Source of the DNA: Parvularia atlantis
Taxonomy: Eukaryota > Opisthokonta > Rotosphaerida
Assembly: GCA_943704415.1 (NCBI GenBank)
Contig: CALSCO010001524.1
Span: forward strand, 1 to 64,000
Direction of reading: 5' to 3'
Length of the DNA: 64,000 bases
The notes below the pieces were generated by a model. That model made no database searches. It was not told the origin of the DNA and saw only the letters and a program-made list of their open reading frames with translations. The stretch's first letter is position 1. Every line of letters begins with the position of its first letter. Shown here one piece after another: positions 51,301-60,645 of the stretch. Made by a program: the position numbers and the translations under genes.

Positions 51301-52752
51301 TCAGCAACGCGTCCAGACGCCCGGCCCGGGCCCGAAGAGCGCGTCGATGACGGACGACAGCCACCGGTGCACGGTCGAGAGGGCGTGGTCGCGCGCGATG
51401 AAGTAGAGCATGCGTGCCTCATTCAGGTGCTTGAACGGAACGGCCAGGAGGCTGCCGCGGCGCGACCAGCCCACGTCGACGATCCACGACAGGTTCCACA
51501 CACCCCGCGCGGGGCCGAGCGAGACGGCCTGGCTGTCGAGCGTGCCCGGGTAGGGCTGTCGGGCGGCGAGCGATCAGCGCACGGCACGCGACGCGCACGC
51601 GCACGTTTGGCTCGGCTGGCGCGCCCCGGTGGTGCCACGCGAGCAGCTGGTCAGCGACGTGCTCGGCCTGGCGCACGGCCGCGCTCAACAGCTTCTCCTG
51701 CGGCACGTCGTTGGCGTCGCCGAGGACGAAGATGTGTGGCAGGCCGTGCAGGTGCAGCGCGGACGTGACACGGACAAAGCCCGCGGCGTCGAGGTGCTCG
51801 GCCATGCCCTGCGACCGACGTCAGCGCGTGCGTGCGCGATCGCGAGCAGCGCGTGCCTCGCGCAGGAAAGCCGTGTTGGGCACGTAGCCGGTGCAGTCGC
51901 AGACGACATCGGCACGCAGCACCTCGCCCGACGGCTCGCAGACGTAGTCGACGGTGCCGTCGAGGTGCTCGCGCCGGTACGCACGCTGAGCGAGCCGCAC
52001 GTTGCAGCCGAGCAGCCTGCGCCGTGCCAGGCGATCAGGAAGGGCGAGCGAGGACGACAAGAAGCGCACCGCAGCGCGTCCAGGCTGCGCTCGCGCATGC
52101 GCCGGTGCGGCAGGCGGCCGAGCAGCTCGGTCTGGGCCGCGACGAGGGCGACGCGCGTCTTCGGGTGGCGCGCACACAGCTCGGCCGCAAGCTCGACGCC
52201 GACGGGGCCGCCGCCGATGACGAGGACTGGCGCCACCGGACGTCAGTCGCGCGCCACGTCGCGCGCGTCACACGACGCACCTGATCGCGCCGTCGCCAGC
52301 CCATCGCGCAGCCGCGCCAGCTGCGCCCACCGCGCCGCGCCGTCGTGCACGTCAGCAGGGACGCGCCACACATCGCCGGGGCGGTGCGAGCCGACGCAGA
52401 GGCACAGCGCGTCGAACGTGAGCCGCTCGCCCGTGCTGAGCAGGACATCGGCGGGCGTGACGGCGACGGCGCGGGCCACGACGACGCGCCCGCGCCGCAC
52501 CGTCGCCGCGTGCGCGCGCACGATGCCGATCCACCGCCGCCGCGCGTGCGCCGCGTCCGCGTCGCCGGCCACCGCGATCGTGCTCGGCGTGTACTCGAAG
52601 AAGTCCTGCAGCGCCGCGGGCGTCACGAGGGCAGCAGCAGCACGCATCGTGAGGCGCGCCTTGGTGTCGACGAGCACGACGTCCAACGTCGCATCGAGCC
52701 GCGCCGCGAGCGTCACGCCTGCCGCGCCGCCGCCGACGATCACGACGCGCAT
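51301..52752 (-). CDS. FSP1/AIFM2-like NAD(P)H-quinone oxidoreductase
   Basis: Two-dinucleotide-binding flavoprotein; the animal relative FSP1 reduces coenzyme Q and vitamin K at membranes. The start at 52750-52752 gives MRVVIVGGGAAGVTLAARL, the FAD site. The second fold is VLVIGGGPVGVELAAEL. The FAD-contact motif near the end is HIFVLGDANDVPQEKLLSAAVRQAEHVADQ in form, quoted here across its key GD and QA residues. The family motif DxKDFFEYTPS is interrupted after VDTK by 54 nt (52606-52659) that start GC and end AG. This is best read as a GC-AG intron, because removal restores VDTK-DFFEYTPST. The C-terminal segment includes WSRRGSLLAVPFKHLNE. About 400 residues and five introns. The homologue could equally be an NDH2/AMID-type enzyme. 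Confidence 0.85.
52606..52659 (-). other. Candidate GC-AG intron in the FSP1-like gene
   Basis: 54 nt with donor AAG|GCGCGC and acceptor CTGCAG. It differs from the local GTGCGC donor by one base. It is a multiple of three with no stop, so retention would insert 18 residues into a conserved motif. Confidence 0.65.
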
Positions 52753-52824
52753 GATCAGCAAGCCAACTGGCCGGTCCACTTGAGCAGAGCAGCAGCAAGC
52801 AAGCACAGCTTCACTTCCCGGGTC

Positions 52825-54867
52825 TCACAGCACGACCGACGACGCGTTGCGCAGCGCCCGCTGCTCGTGGATGCGCGTCGCGAACGAGCTGAAGAAGCCG
52901 CCCAGGAACACCTCGGCGTGCTCGGCGCAGACCGTCTGGTCGACCAACGCCGCCTCGACCGCGTCCAGGTCGTCGCCGTCGTCCGCCACCGCGGCCTGCG
53001 CGGCGCTCGACAGCGTCACGTCGAAGCCGGTGCCGGCCAGCAGCGCAAAGTCGTCGGCCGACGCTGCGCCGTGCGTCGCCAGAAAGACCTGCGTGAGCCC
53101 GCGCGGGCCCAGGTGTCGCGACAACTCGTCCGCCAGCCGCGGCAGCGGCATCATGCAGCGCTCGTGCAGCTCCGGCAGGCCCTCGTGGAACATGCACTTG
53201 CGCGCGACGTCGCCGCGACGCACGTGCACGCACGCGAAGCGGCGCTCGTGCTGCGGCAGACGCCCGAGCAGCGCCCGCACCACGTCCGCCGCGCGCTGCC
53301 GGAGACGCTCGTGCGGGACAACGCCGCGCTGCACGGCCGCGTAGGTCGGCTCGCGCATAAACTCGTCGTAGTAGCGCGCCACGGGGTGCGTCCGCCGCAC
53401 ACCAAAGTCGTAGTAGTGGAACAGCGCGCCCAGGCCCAGCACCGCGCTCGTGTCACCGCCGTGCAGCCCCAGCAGCTGCTCGCGCGTCAGCTCGTACTCG
53501 ACGTTGTGGTCGACCACGACCGCGGCCTCCGTCGCGCGGCGCAGCCCGAGAACGTCACGGTAGTAGCGCACGAGCTGGCCCACCGACGCTCCCTCGCCCA
53601 GCTGGTGGTGCCGCGGGCGCATGGGTGTGTCGGCGTGCACGCGAACGAAGCTCGTGCTGTCGATCCAGCGGCACGGCAGCGCGTCGTGCGCGGCCCGCAG
53701 GTCATAGTAGCGGCCGAACGGCGCCCAGGTGTACTCGCGCGGCTCGAATCGCTCGCTGCGTGCGCTCGGTGCTCGGTGGCCGACGAGCGGCAGCACGAGC
53801 ACGCGGTCCAGCAGCGCGGCGAGCGCACACGCCGACGTCAGGCCGAGCAGCTGGTTGCCGAGCTGCTCCCAGGGCATGTGCACCAGGTAGCGTGCCGTGC
53901 CTTGCGCCAACTCCTCCAGCCGCCGCTCGTAGACGGTGCCAGCCAGCTCGGCAGGCACGACGAGCACGGTGTGCACGTCGGCGTCGTAGCGCAACATCGC
54001 AGCGTCGCGCGCCGACACGACCAGCGTGCGATTGGGCCCCGCCGGCATCAGCAGCGCGAGCGCGCGCACGGCGGCCGCGCCTCGCGTCGCGCTCGACACG
54101 ACGCGGTGCGTGCGCCACACTTCCACTAGGCGGCGCACGTCCGCGTCTGCTGTCGCCATGAGCGTGTCGACGAGCTCGGCATCGCCGACGGTCGGTCGCG
54201 CTGCGATCACAAACGCGACGTGCCGCGCCAGGCCGACGGTGCCGTCCGGGCCGCGCGCCACATGCTGTCCACGTGCCACTGCGCGCAGCAGGGCGACCGC
54301 GCGCTCCGTGACGTCTGTGCCGGCGACGACGACCGAGAGCGCGCGCCCGCTCAGCATCGTCGTCGTGAGGGCCATGTGCAGCGTCGCGGCGGCCCAGAGC
54401 GCGCAGTACAGGTCCGTGTCGTCGGCGCACGCCCACGGCAGCACGACGATGACGGGTGCGGCCAGCGGCGCGAGGGCGGCGGGCGGCAGGGCGGGCGCGT
54501 CGGCAGCGCGGACGACGCCATTGGGCAGCAACGCGCGCAGCTTGGCGAGGGCGGGCGTGTCGGCGGGCGGCAGCACGTGCAGTGCGATCCAGCCGCGTGC
54601 GTCGGCACCGTCGCTCGCGATCGAGACGTTGCGCGCCAGGCACAGGCCGCTCTCGTCCGCGTCGCACCAGATCGCGCTGGTGACGAAGTTGCGCGGTGCC
54701 GACGCGGGCCGCAGTACGCGCGCGCCCAGATCGACGATGCGCACGGCGCCGAGCACCAGCAGCAGCAGCGTCGCACTGGCCAGCGCGCCGTGCAGCGCCG
54801 GCGGCGTCCACGGGCTGCGCACGACGCGCGAGACGCAGCGCCGCGCCCGCCGCCGCGCCGAGGTCAC
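52825..54867 (-). CDS. O-fucosyltransferase-like type II membrane glycosyltransferase
   Basis: A 680-residue intronless gene, unusual among its spliced neighbours. The start at 54865-54867 gives a basic cytosolic tail, then one membrane anchor (ASATLLLLVLGAVRIVDLG), typical of Golgi enzymes. Residues of about 60-330 form an uncharacterised lumenal domain. The C-terminal 350 residues look like the GDP-fucose O-fucosyltransferase fold: MPWEQLGNQLLGLTSACALA for the N-terminal glycine loop, the CVHVRRGD nucleotide-binding motif, and a C-terminal EVFLGGFFSSFATRIHEQR. Substrate unknown. It lies 72 nt behind the FSP1-like gene and diverges from CCDC86. Confidence 0.78.
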   Translation of the reverse strand: MTSARRRARRCVSRVVRSPWTPPALHGALASATLLLLVLGAVRIVDLGARVLRPASAPRNFVTSAIWCDADESGLCLARNVSIASDGADARGWIALHVLPPADTPALAKLRALLPNGVVRAADAPALPPAALAPLAAPVIVVLPWACADDTDLYCALWAAATLHMALTTTMLSGRALSVVVAGTDVTERAVALLRAVARGQHVARGPDGTVGLARHVAFVIAARPTVGDAELVDTLMATADADVRRLVEVWRTHRVVSSATRGAAAVRALALLMPAGPNRTLVVSARDAAMLRYDADVHTVLVVPAELAGTVYERRLEELAQGTARYLVHMPWEQLGNQLLGLTSACALAALLDRVLVLPLVGHRAPSARSERFEPREYTWAPFGRYYDLRAAHDALPCRWIDSTSFVRVHADTPMRPRHHQLGEGASVGQLVRYYRDVLGLRRATEAAVVVDHNVEYELTREQLLGLHGGDTSAVLGLGALFHYYDFGVRRTHPVARYYDEFMREPTYAAVQRGVVPHERLRQRAADVVRALLGRLPQHERRFACVHVRRGDVARKCMFHEGLPELHERCMMPLPRLADELSRHLGPRGLTQVFLATHGAASADDFALLAGTGFDVTLSSAAQAAVADDGDDLDAVEAALVDQTVCAEHAEVFLGGFFSSFATRIHEQRALRNASSVVL

Positions 54868-54902
54868 GTGTTCCGTCGGGGGCGGATCGGCGGTTTGTCA
54901 AG
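54868..54902. promoter_or_regulatory. 35-nt bidirectional spacer, glycosyltransferase / CCDC86
   Basis: Divergent starts are 35 nt apart; G-rich centre (cgggggcggatcgg). No recognised motif. Confidence 0.4.
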
Positions 54903-56001
54903 ATGCCGGCGACCAAGCGGCCACGTGGCGGCGAGGTGGCGGAGGCGGCGCCGTGGTCGTCGCCGCGCAAGAGCGCGCGCCGTGCGCAGCCCGCGGACAA
55001 CGAGATCGATGCGCCGCCGACGCCCCTGCGCCGATCTGCGCGCCGGCATGGCGTCGCCGCGTCGTCCGACGTCGACTCGTCCGACCCGATCGCGCCGCCA
55101 CCGACGACGACGACGACGACGACGACGAGGCGGGCGAGCCGCGCGCGTGCCAGCCGGCGGCTCGTTGAGGCGTCGTCCGACCTGGCGGCGTACGTGACGG
55201 CGTCCGAGGGGCCCGGCGACGACAACGGCGATGCGGACGTGCCGCGGCCGACTGTCGTGGCCGCGCATCTCTCAGGAGGGGCAGGTGGGCACACTGCGAG
55301 TGCGGCGGGGGCGAGCGGGCAAGATGCGGGTGCGGCCGAGGCGAGTGGGCAAGACGCAGGCAGGCAGGCATCTGCTCCCACTGCCGAACAGCCTGCACCA
55401 ACAGCCGAGCAGCCGGCAGCGATTGCGCCAACAGCTGAGCAGCCGACACCGCCAGCCCACGCAAACGGCGAGCAGATGAGCAAGTCGCCGCGCGGACGCC
55501 CGGTTTCGGGTCGGCCATGGAAGCCCGAGCACAAGCCGTGCGTCGCCGCTCGCACCTCAACCGCACGCTCACGCTCGCCCTCGGCAGCATTAAGCAGATC
55601 ATCCAGGGCAAGCACATGAAGACCGGCTTTGCCAAGCGCCTGCAGCTCGAGCACGCCGCCAAGCTCGTCAAACAGACCGAGCGCGAGATGAAGGAGGCCA
55701 AGGCGCGCGCCAAGGAGGCACGTTCTCGCGTGTACACGCGCGCACAAGCACGCCGATCAACCCTCGCTCCGCCGCAGGAGACGCGCCGCCGCGCCGAGGA
55801 GCAGCGCAGGCGCCGCGAAGAGAACGCGCGCAAGAGTGAGGTGCACCAAGTGGTGCGTCCGCCTCTCCGCACACGCATGTCCGCCACTGAGCGCCGCCCC
55901 CGCGCCCGCAGATCAGCAACACGCGCAAGCTCAAGACGATGAGCCGCAAGCAGCTGCGCCAGATCACAAAGGGCGAGGCGAACCCGTCCGCAAGGTCGTG
56001 A
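54903..56001 (+). CDS. CCDC86: CCDC86 / Cgr1-like nucleolar ribosome-biogenesis protein
   Basis: Cgr1-family proteins act in 60S pre-rRNA processing in the nucleolus. The start at 54903 gives MPATKRPRGGEVAEA. A long disordered region has a polythreonine run, acidic patches and AEQPAPTAEQPA repeats. The diagnostic core is GRPVSGRPWKPE-HKP, which after a GTGCG intron continues IKQIIQGKHMKTGFAKRL. A highly charged coiled coil follows (EMKEAKARAKEA, ETRRRAEEQRRRREEN). The last exon is ISNTRKLKTMSRKQLRQI, the conserved Cgr1 C-terminal motif. About 290 residues and four exons. Stop 55999-56001. Confidence 0.88.
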
Positions 56002-56041
56002 GGGCGACCCTGTGTCACTTGCTCAGACGCAGCAGTCGCTC

Positions 56042-56404
56042 ATGCAGGTTGACAATACCCTCCACACGGTCCTGCACTGCATCGTGCCTGGGCAGACCTG
56101 CGTAGTCGTCGTCGACGCGCCCGCCGTCGCCGCCACACCCGTCGCCGTCGCGCCCGTCAGGTTCAAGCCCGTCGCCGTCGCCACTGCCTTGACCGGCACA
56201 GGTCTCACGGTCTGTCCCAGCACCGCGTCGGCAGTTGCGCCGCGGCGGCGCCGCAGCGACCGCTCAGACGACTCTGCGCTGCTGGCGTCGTCCGCTTGCG
56301 CCCTCGAGGCGACCGTGCCTGTGTTGAAGTGGACCGCGCCCGACAAAGGACCGCGCCCGTCAAAGGAGCAGAAGCGGCGCTCTGACGTGGACGCGTCTGT
56401 TTAA
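56042..56404 (+). CDS. Possible small uncharacterised protein
   Basis: Open frame from ATG 56042 (MQVDNTLHTVLHCIVPG) to TAA at 56404, about 120 residues with GC-ending codons. A Val/Ala-rich middle is followed by RRRRSDRSDD and a basic end (PSKEQKRRSDVD). It fills the gap between CCDC86 and MoaD, 18 nt before the latter's start. The antisense frame is also open for over 100 codons, so coding status and strand are uncertain. No family recognised. Confidence 0.35.
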   Translation: MQVDNTLHTVLHCIVPGQTCVVVVDAPAVAATPVAVAPVRFKPVAVATALTGTGLTVCPSTASAVAPRRRRSDRSDDSALLASSACALEATVPVLKWTAPDKGPRPSKEQKRRSDVDASV

Positions 56405-56422
56405 CGTTTGACTTTTTCGAGG

Positions 56423-56741
56423 ATGCCGGCGGTGCGGTGCGGCGCGAGCGGGTGTGGCGGCGGGCGCTGAACCACGTGCCCCAAAGGTCCGCGTGCTGCT
56501 CTTCGCCGCGGCGCGCGAGCGCGTCGGCGCGGACCACGTCGTGCTGCGCCTGCCGGACACGCCCGTGATGCCCGCGCAGCTGCTCGCGTGCATCGTCGAC
56601 GAGCACCTGCCGCAGCTCGCGCCGCTGCGCGACGGCCTTTTGCTCGCGCGCAACATGGAGTACTGCCGCGACGACGACCCGCCCCTGCGCCTCGCCGAGG
56701 GCGACGAGCTCGCCGTCATACCGCCCGTCAGCGGCGGGTGA
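56423..56741 (+). CDS. MOCS2A: Molybdopterin synthase sulfur carrier subunit (MoaD/MOCS2A)
   Basis: Ubiquitin-like sulfur carrier for molybdenum cofactor synthesis; its C-terminal glycine is thiocarboxylated and donates sulfur with the large subunit MoaE. The first exon encodes only MPA (56423-56431). A 54-nt intron with a GCTGAAC branch-like site and AAAG acceptor leads to VRVLLFAAARERVGADHVVL. The fold continues through PAQLLACIVDEHLPQL and ends EGDELAVIPPVSGG, the invariant terminal Gly-Gly. About 88 residues, normal for MoaD. Unlike many animals, this gene is not bicistronic with MOCS2B here. Confidence 0.93.
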
Positions 56742-57054
56742 GCGTGCGTGCGCGTGGCCTGAGCAGCAGGACCATGCCCTTTGCTTGCCTGCAGCTCTGC
56801 TGCTGCCGCAGCATTCAGGTGATCACGCTCTGAGCTTGCGTCTCCCACGCGGCGTGATGCACTTGGCCTGCCTGGATGCTGCCGCAGCTGCTCGGGCGGC
56901 CTTGCGCAGGACCTGCGCGAGGCGGTCGCGAGCAATGCGCATCGCAAAGCGCAGGTTAGGTTGCGAACTCTCTTTTTGTTTCTTTGTCATGAGCCGTGCC
57001 GCAAACTGAGCCGAAATCAACACACACACACACACACAGATGCACAGAGATAGG
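56742..57054. other. Spacer between MoaD and ceramidase-like genes
   Basis: 313 nt. It holds a (CA)n tract at 57020-57038. A short minus-strand ORF (about 56823-56991, MTKKQKESSQPNLRFAMRI, basic, about 55 residues) has weaker codon bias than the neighbours and no recognised homology. Confidence 0.5.
57020..57038. repeat. (CA)n microsatellite
   Basis: Dinucleotide tract just downstream of the ceramidase-like stop codon. Confidence 0.95.
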
Positions 57055-59522
57055 TCAGAAGAGCGTATAGCGGCCGCGCACGGGCACGCCGAGCATGCGG
57101 CCGAGCGCGCGGAAGTAGTCGTCGACGCTGTTCCAGCCGCCGCTGCGCACATCGACCATCAGCGCGACCCGCACCCCACTCCCTGCTCGCACCTGTTGGT
57201 CTCCTCGTAGTGCTCGCCGTCCTCGGCCGCCTGCTGCGTCTGGCCATACACGCACGCGTTGATCGCGCGCCGCGCCGTCTCGCGTCCGTACAGCTCGCGG
57301 TACTGGTGGCAGCGTTAGCACACCCACCCCTCGGTGCACACACGCGCACCCGCTGCTCGGCCGCGGGGATGTCCTTCACAATGGCCTCGCACGCCTCGCC
57401 CGACATCGAGTCAAAGTACGTCAGCGCGCCCTTGTTGTAGTCGTCCAGGCACTCCTCGTCCGTGCCGAGGCAGGCCAGGCGCCAGTCGGCGATCTGTACA
57501 CCGTGAGCCACTTGCACGCCCCGCACCCGCGGCAGCGCAATAAGAGCGTGCGCACCGGCAGCACGTAGCCGATCTCGTCGCCCGTCAGGCCGAACGTAAA
57601 GCACGCGTTCTCCGTCGCGGTGCAGTTGAGCGTCTCGACGACCGTGCCCGGGAAGGTGTACTCGCGCCCAACCGGGTGCAGCTCGGGCCGCGTAAAGTAC
57701 TTGACGCCCTCGGCCGTGTCAAAATCCGCCGGCACGCCGTTGGCCAACTCGGCCGAGAACTCGCCCGGCATCGACACAAACTGCACGGGGCCGAGCTTGG
57801 CATAGCGCACACGCAGGCGCGAGAACGTGCCTGATGTGCGCGTGGGGGGTGCGAGTCAACACCTTGACACCAACAGCGCGCGCCGCACGCACCCAGGCGT
57901 ACGGGCAGCGGCTCGAACGTGTACTGGAAGCCGTCATCGACGCAGGTCGCGTCCGACGGCGGCTCGCTGCAGACCCACATCGGGCGGAGGGCGTAGCCGA
58001 GCACGAGCGGGATGCTGGGGTCGCCGCCCGTGGCCGACGCGGGGCACAGGCCGATGCGGAAGAGGATGTTGGTCAGGCGCGTGTACTCGTACGTCTCGCG
58101 CCACAGGACCGAGCCGGAAGGGATCGTGTAGGGCGTGCCCAGCTTGGACACCTGGAGCGCAAGCTGCTGGCCGATCAGGAACGCCTTGCGGAAGTTGAGC
58201 GGGACGCGCGTCGCGCCAGGTGGCACGGTCACGCCATCGCCGAGCGGGTGCTCGTCCGTAACCTCCCACACCTGCGTTGCGCGCGCGCGCGTCAAGACGC
58301 CAGGCGCGAACGCGAGCGCGGACGGCCTGCGCACCGTGCCGTACGGGCCGATCTGGCTGCCAATGGCGCCGTTAAAGTACAGCACCTCGCCGCCGTCGAG
58401 CTCTGCGCACCGCCAGCGGCTTCAGCAGCCTGCGAGCGTCGCTCATGCGCGCATGCACCCTGCAGGACGCGGCGCAACGCGCCCGGGTAGTCGGCCGTGA
58501 AGAACTGGCCGCGCGCGCGGCACTCGCTCGGGTTGTTGGGGTCGCGGCCGAGCGCCTCGCAGTCGGCGGGCGAGATCGTGGGCGAGAAGTCGAGCGTGAC
58601 CTCGGGGTGCAAGCCCCACTGCACCACGGTGAAGATCGGCGCCGCGCCGGGGACGCCCGCGGGCACAGCGCGCAGGACGCGGACGTTGGGATCAGTCACG
58701 ACCGGGTCGCGCAGGTCGTACAGGCCAAATTGGTACTTGAACGAGCCGTAGGTGAGCGTGGCCGGGGCAAGCGCGTTGATGGCGTCGAGCGTCGCGTCCG
58801 TCATATGTGTGCGTCCGCCGTGAGCTGACTGACACGCCGAACGCAGCAAGCCGTACACACCTGCGCATGCATGTATTCGATGTACGCGCGGTTGACCGGG
58901 CCGCCCAGGCCGCTCGTGTCCGGACCCTCGTGGTTGTGCTGGCCGTGTGCGAAGAAGCGGAGCCGCGCGGCGACCTCGGGCGCGACGGCGGCGCGGACGC
59001 GGTCGTAATAGACCTTTGCGCACACAAAAGTCAGCCGAGGCCCGCACAAAGGGCGCACAGAGTACGCACTTCCAGGTCCGGCTCGAACAGCATGTACACC
59101 TCCGTGGTCGAGAAGATGAGGATCATGCCGTCGTCGCCCTCGACCGCCGCCGCCACCGTGCGCAGCTCGTCGCGCACCCAGTGGCTGGTCGTGTCGCCTA
59201 GCGCCGCCGCTGCTGCTCAGCCGTGCACACGCAGACGGCAGGGCACGCCGCCCGCACCGTTGCCGACGCTGATGCGGCCCACGTCCCACGCGACCGCGAA
59301 CGAGCCAGCCGACGACGCGTCCTCGTCGGGCAGGGGCACAAAGTAGTCTGTCGTGCGCGCTCAGCAACGGGGCGACAAACAACGCGCGGCGCGTGACGCA
59401 CCCGTCGTGCCGTTCACCGTCGGCAGGATCGTGCGCGAGCCCGCGCCCGCGCGCCACGCCGCAGCACGGCCCGCCGCGCCGAGCAGGGCAACGAACACGA
59501 CGACAAGCGTGACAGCGCGCAT
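57055..59522 (-). CDS. Secreted ceramidase-like protein
   Basis: The start at 59520-59522 gives a signal peptide (MRAVTLVVVFVALLGAAG). Internal segments include DVGRISVGNG, GDDGMILIFSTTEVYMLFEP, FFAHGQHNHEGPDTSGLGG with NRAYIEYMHAQ, IFTVVQWGLHPE and EVLYFNGAIGSQIGPYG. The histidine-rich HxHEGPD motif and the later NGAIG strand resemble the zinc-binding core of neutral/alkaline (non-lysosomal) ceramidases and related bacterial proteins. The C-terminal part (PVQFVSMPGEFSAELA, FGLTGDEIGYVLP) also fits that family: neutral ceramidases carry a similar PGE/GY segment. Cysteine pairs in the tail suit a secreted protein. About 650 residues and eight or nine exons. Identification rests on motifs only. 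Confidence 0.6.
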
Positions 59523-59880
59523 CACGTGTTGTGCGGGATGAAACTTGCCTGAGACCTACCGGCTACTTTGTAGACGTGCTCTGAGCACCGTGAACTCGGC
59601 TTTCTGAGTTAGCACTCTCAGGCTGCGCGCGGGCCCGCAGAGGGCGGACGGCGTGGGGGGCCGTGTACCAGCGCCGTGTTCAGTGCGCCTTCCCGTCTTG
59701 AGCTAAGTGCGCATCCAGGCACATCGAGCCTGAAGCCAGGATTCTGCCTTGAACAATTACGTCTGATTGCTTCGTGGACACGGCGAGCGCTCAAAGGCGG
59801 CCCGGGGGCGAGCCAGAGCGCGCGCTCACTGCTGCACGCGTGCATTGCACTAACATCGGTGACACATTCCCCCGTTTGCG

Positions 59881-60390
59881 ATGGCCCCCAAGCGCGCCGC
59901 AGCCCCGAAGCCCGCTGCGCCTGCGACGGCCACCTCCGCTGCCGCCGGTACCGTGCCGCGCCGCGCGCACGCGTCTGGGCGCACACAGCGCACGAAGAAC
60001 GATGACGACGACGATGAGGAGAACAGACGCGTCCACGTGGCCAACATGGCTGCTGATCGCGCCGTCCACGTGGCCCATCGGATGACGTCAGGCTATCCGG
60101 GTCACAGCGGATTTACCCGGGCGCGTGCCGTCGCTTGCGCGACGAGGGCCGGCCGACGCCGCCGTGCTGACGTGATGCAGACAGGGCCGTGGTGCGGTGC
60201 GGCGCGGACGGGTGGCGGGCGCGGGACCGCCAAACAACGGACCACCGCGCGGGCGGGGGGCTGGAGCAGGGTCGACGACGTCACCGGCCGAGGCGCGGCC
60301 CCCTATCGCTTGCGCAGATTGGTTATCGCTCGTGAGCGCGGCCCGTCGCGCACCGCCGCGCTCGTGTGCCCGCGTGCGGCGTCTGCGTGA
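59881..60390 (+). CDS. Weak ORF, basic low-complexity protein
   Basis: ATG-initiated frame of 169 codons. It begins MAPKRAAAPKPAAPATATS, then a basic patch and an acidic run DDDDDEEN, then arginine/glycine-rich sequence with no recognisable fold. Two copies of GTCCACGTGG (60031, 60064) lie inside it. It could be a chromatin-like protein's first exon or non-coding sequence. Confidence 0.25.
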   Translation: MAPKRAAAPKPAAPATATSAAAGTVPRRAHASGRTQRTKNDDDDDEENRRVHVANMAADRAVHVAHRMTSGYPGHSGFTRARAVACATRAGRRRRADVMQTGPWCGAARTGGGRGTAKQRTTARAGGWSRVDDVTGRGAAPYRLRRLVIARERGPSRTAALVCPRAASA

Positions 60391-60418
60391 GTGCGCACGC
60401 GCTGTGTGCCTGGCGCTG

Positions 60419-60440
60419 CTCTCTCTCTCTCTCTCTCTCT
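60419..60440 (+). repeat. (CT)11 tract in the DUSP leader
   Basis: Perfect CT tract leading into a longer pyrimidine-rich run, upstream of the DUSP start. Confidence 0.95.
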
Positions 60441-60645
60441 GCCGTTGTTTTTTTCCTTCTTTCTCCTGCTGCGTCATTTTTGCCCAGTCTGCTCCAGCGC
60501 GTGTGACCGCGGCTCCCCCGCGTGCCGCCCCCGCCGCGTTCACCCCGTCGCCGTGCCCGCCGCCGTGTGCCTCGTACGGGGCCGTTCACCGCCGCCGCGC
60601 CCGTGCCCTCGCGCAGAACGCACGTCATCACCCGTTCCCCCGACC

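Larger units (their letters stand above)
59523..60645. other. Long spacer upstream of DUSP, one weak ORF
   Basis: About 1.1 kb, the longest gap in the window. 59560-59790 is lower in GC and has no coding bias; I checked it for a tRNA or snoRNA layout and found none convincing. 59881-60390 is an open frame (listed separately). A CT tract and pyrimidine-rich run at 60419-60488 ending TTTTTGCCCAG looks like the 3' end of a leader intron for the DUSP gene. Confidence 0.5.

Noticed and set aside
53702-55747. 681-codon minus-strand frame overlapping the glycosyltransferase
   Set aside because: It is out of frame with the recognised transferase motifs and crosses into antisense CCDC86.
56023-56346. 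Minus-strand ORF opposite the small plus-strand ORF before MoaD
   Set aside because: It has an open frame, but a cysteine-rich improbable ending and a position that fits the local layout less well; neither strand is certain.
59560-59790. Possible tRNA or snoRNA in the lower-GC stretch
   Set aside because: No cloverleaf, no T-loop consensus and no paired C/D or H/ACA boxes could be drawn.
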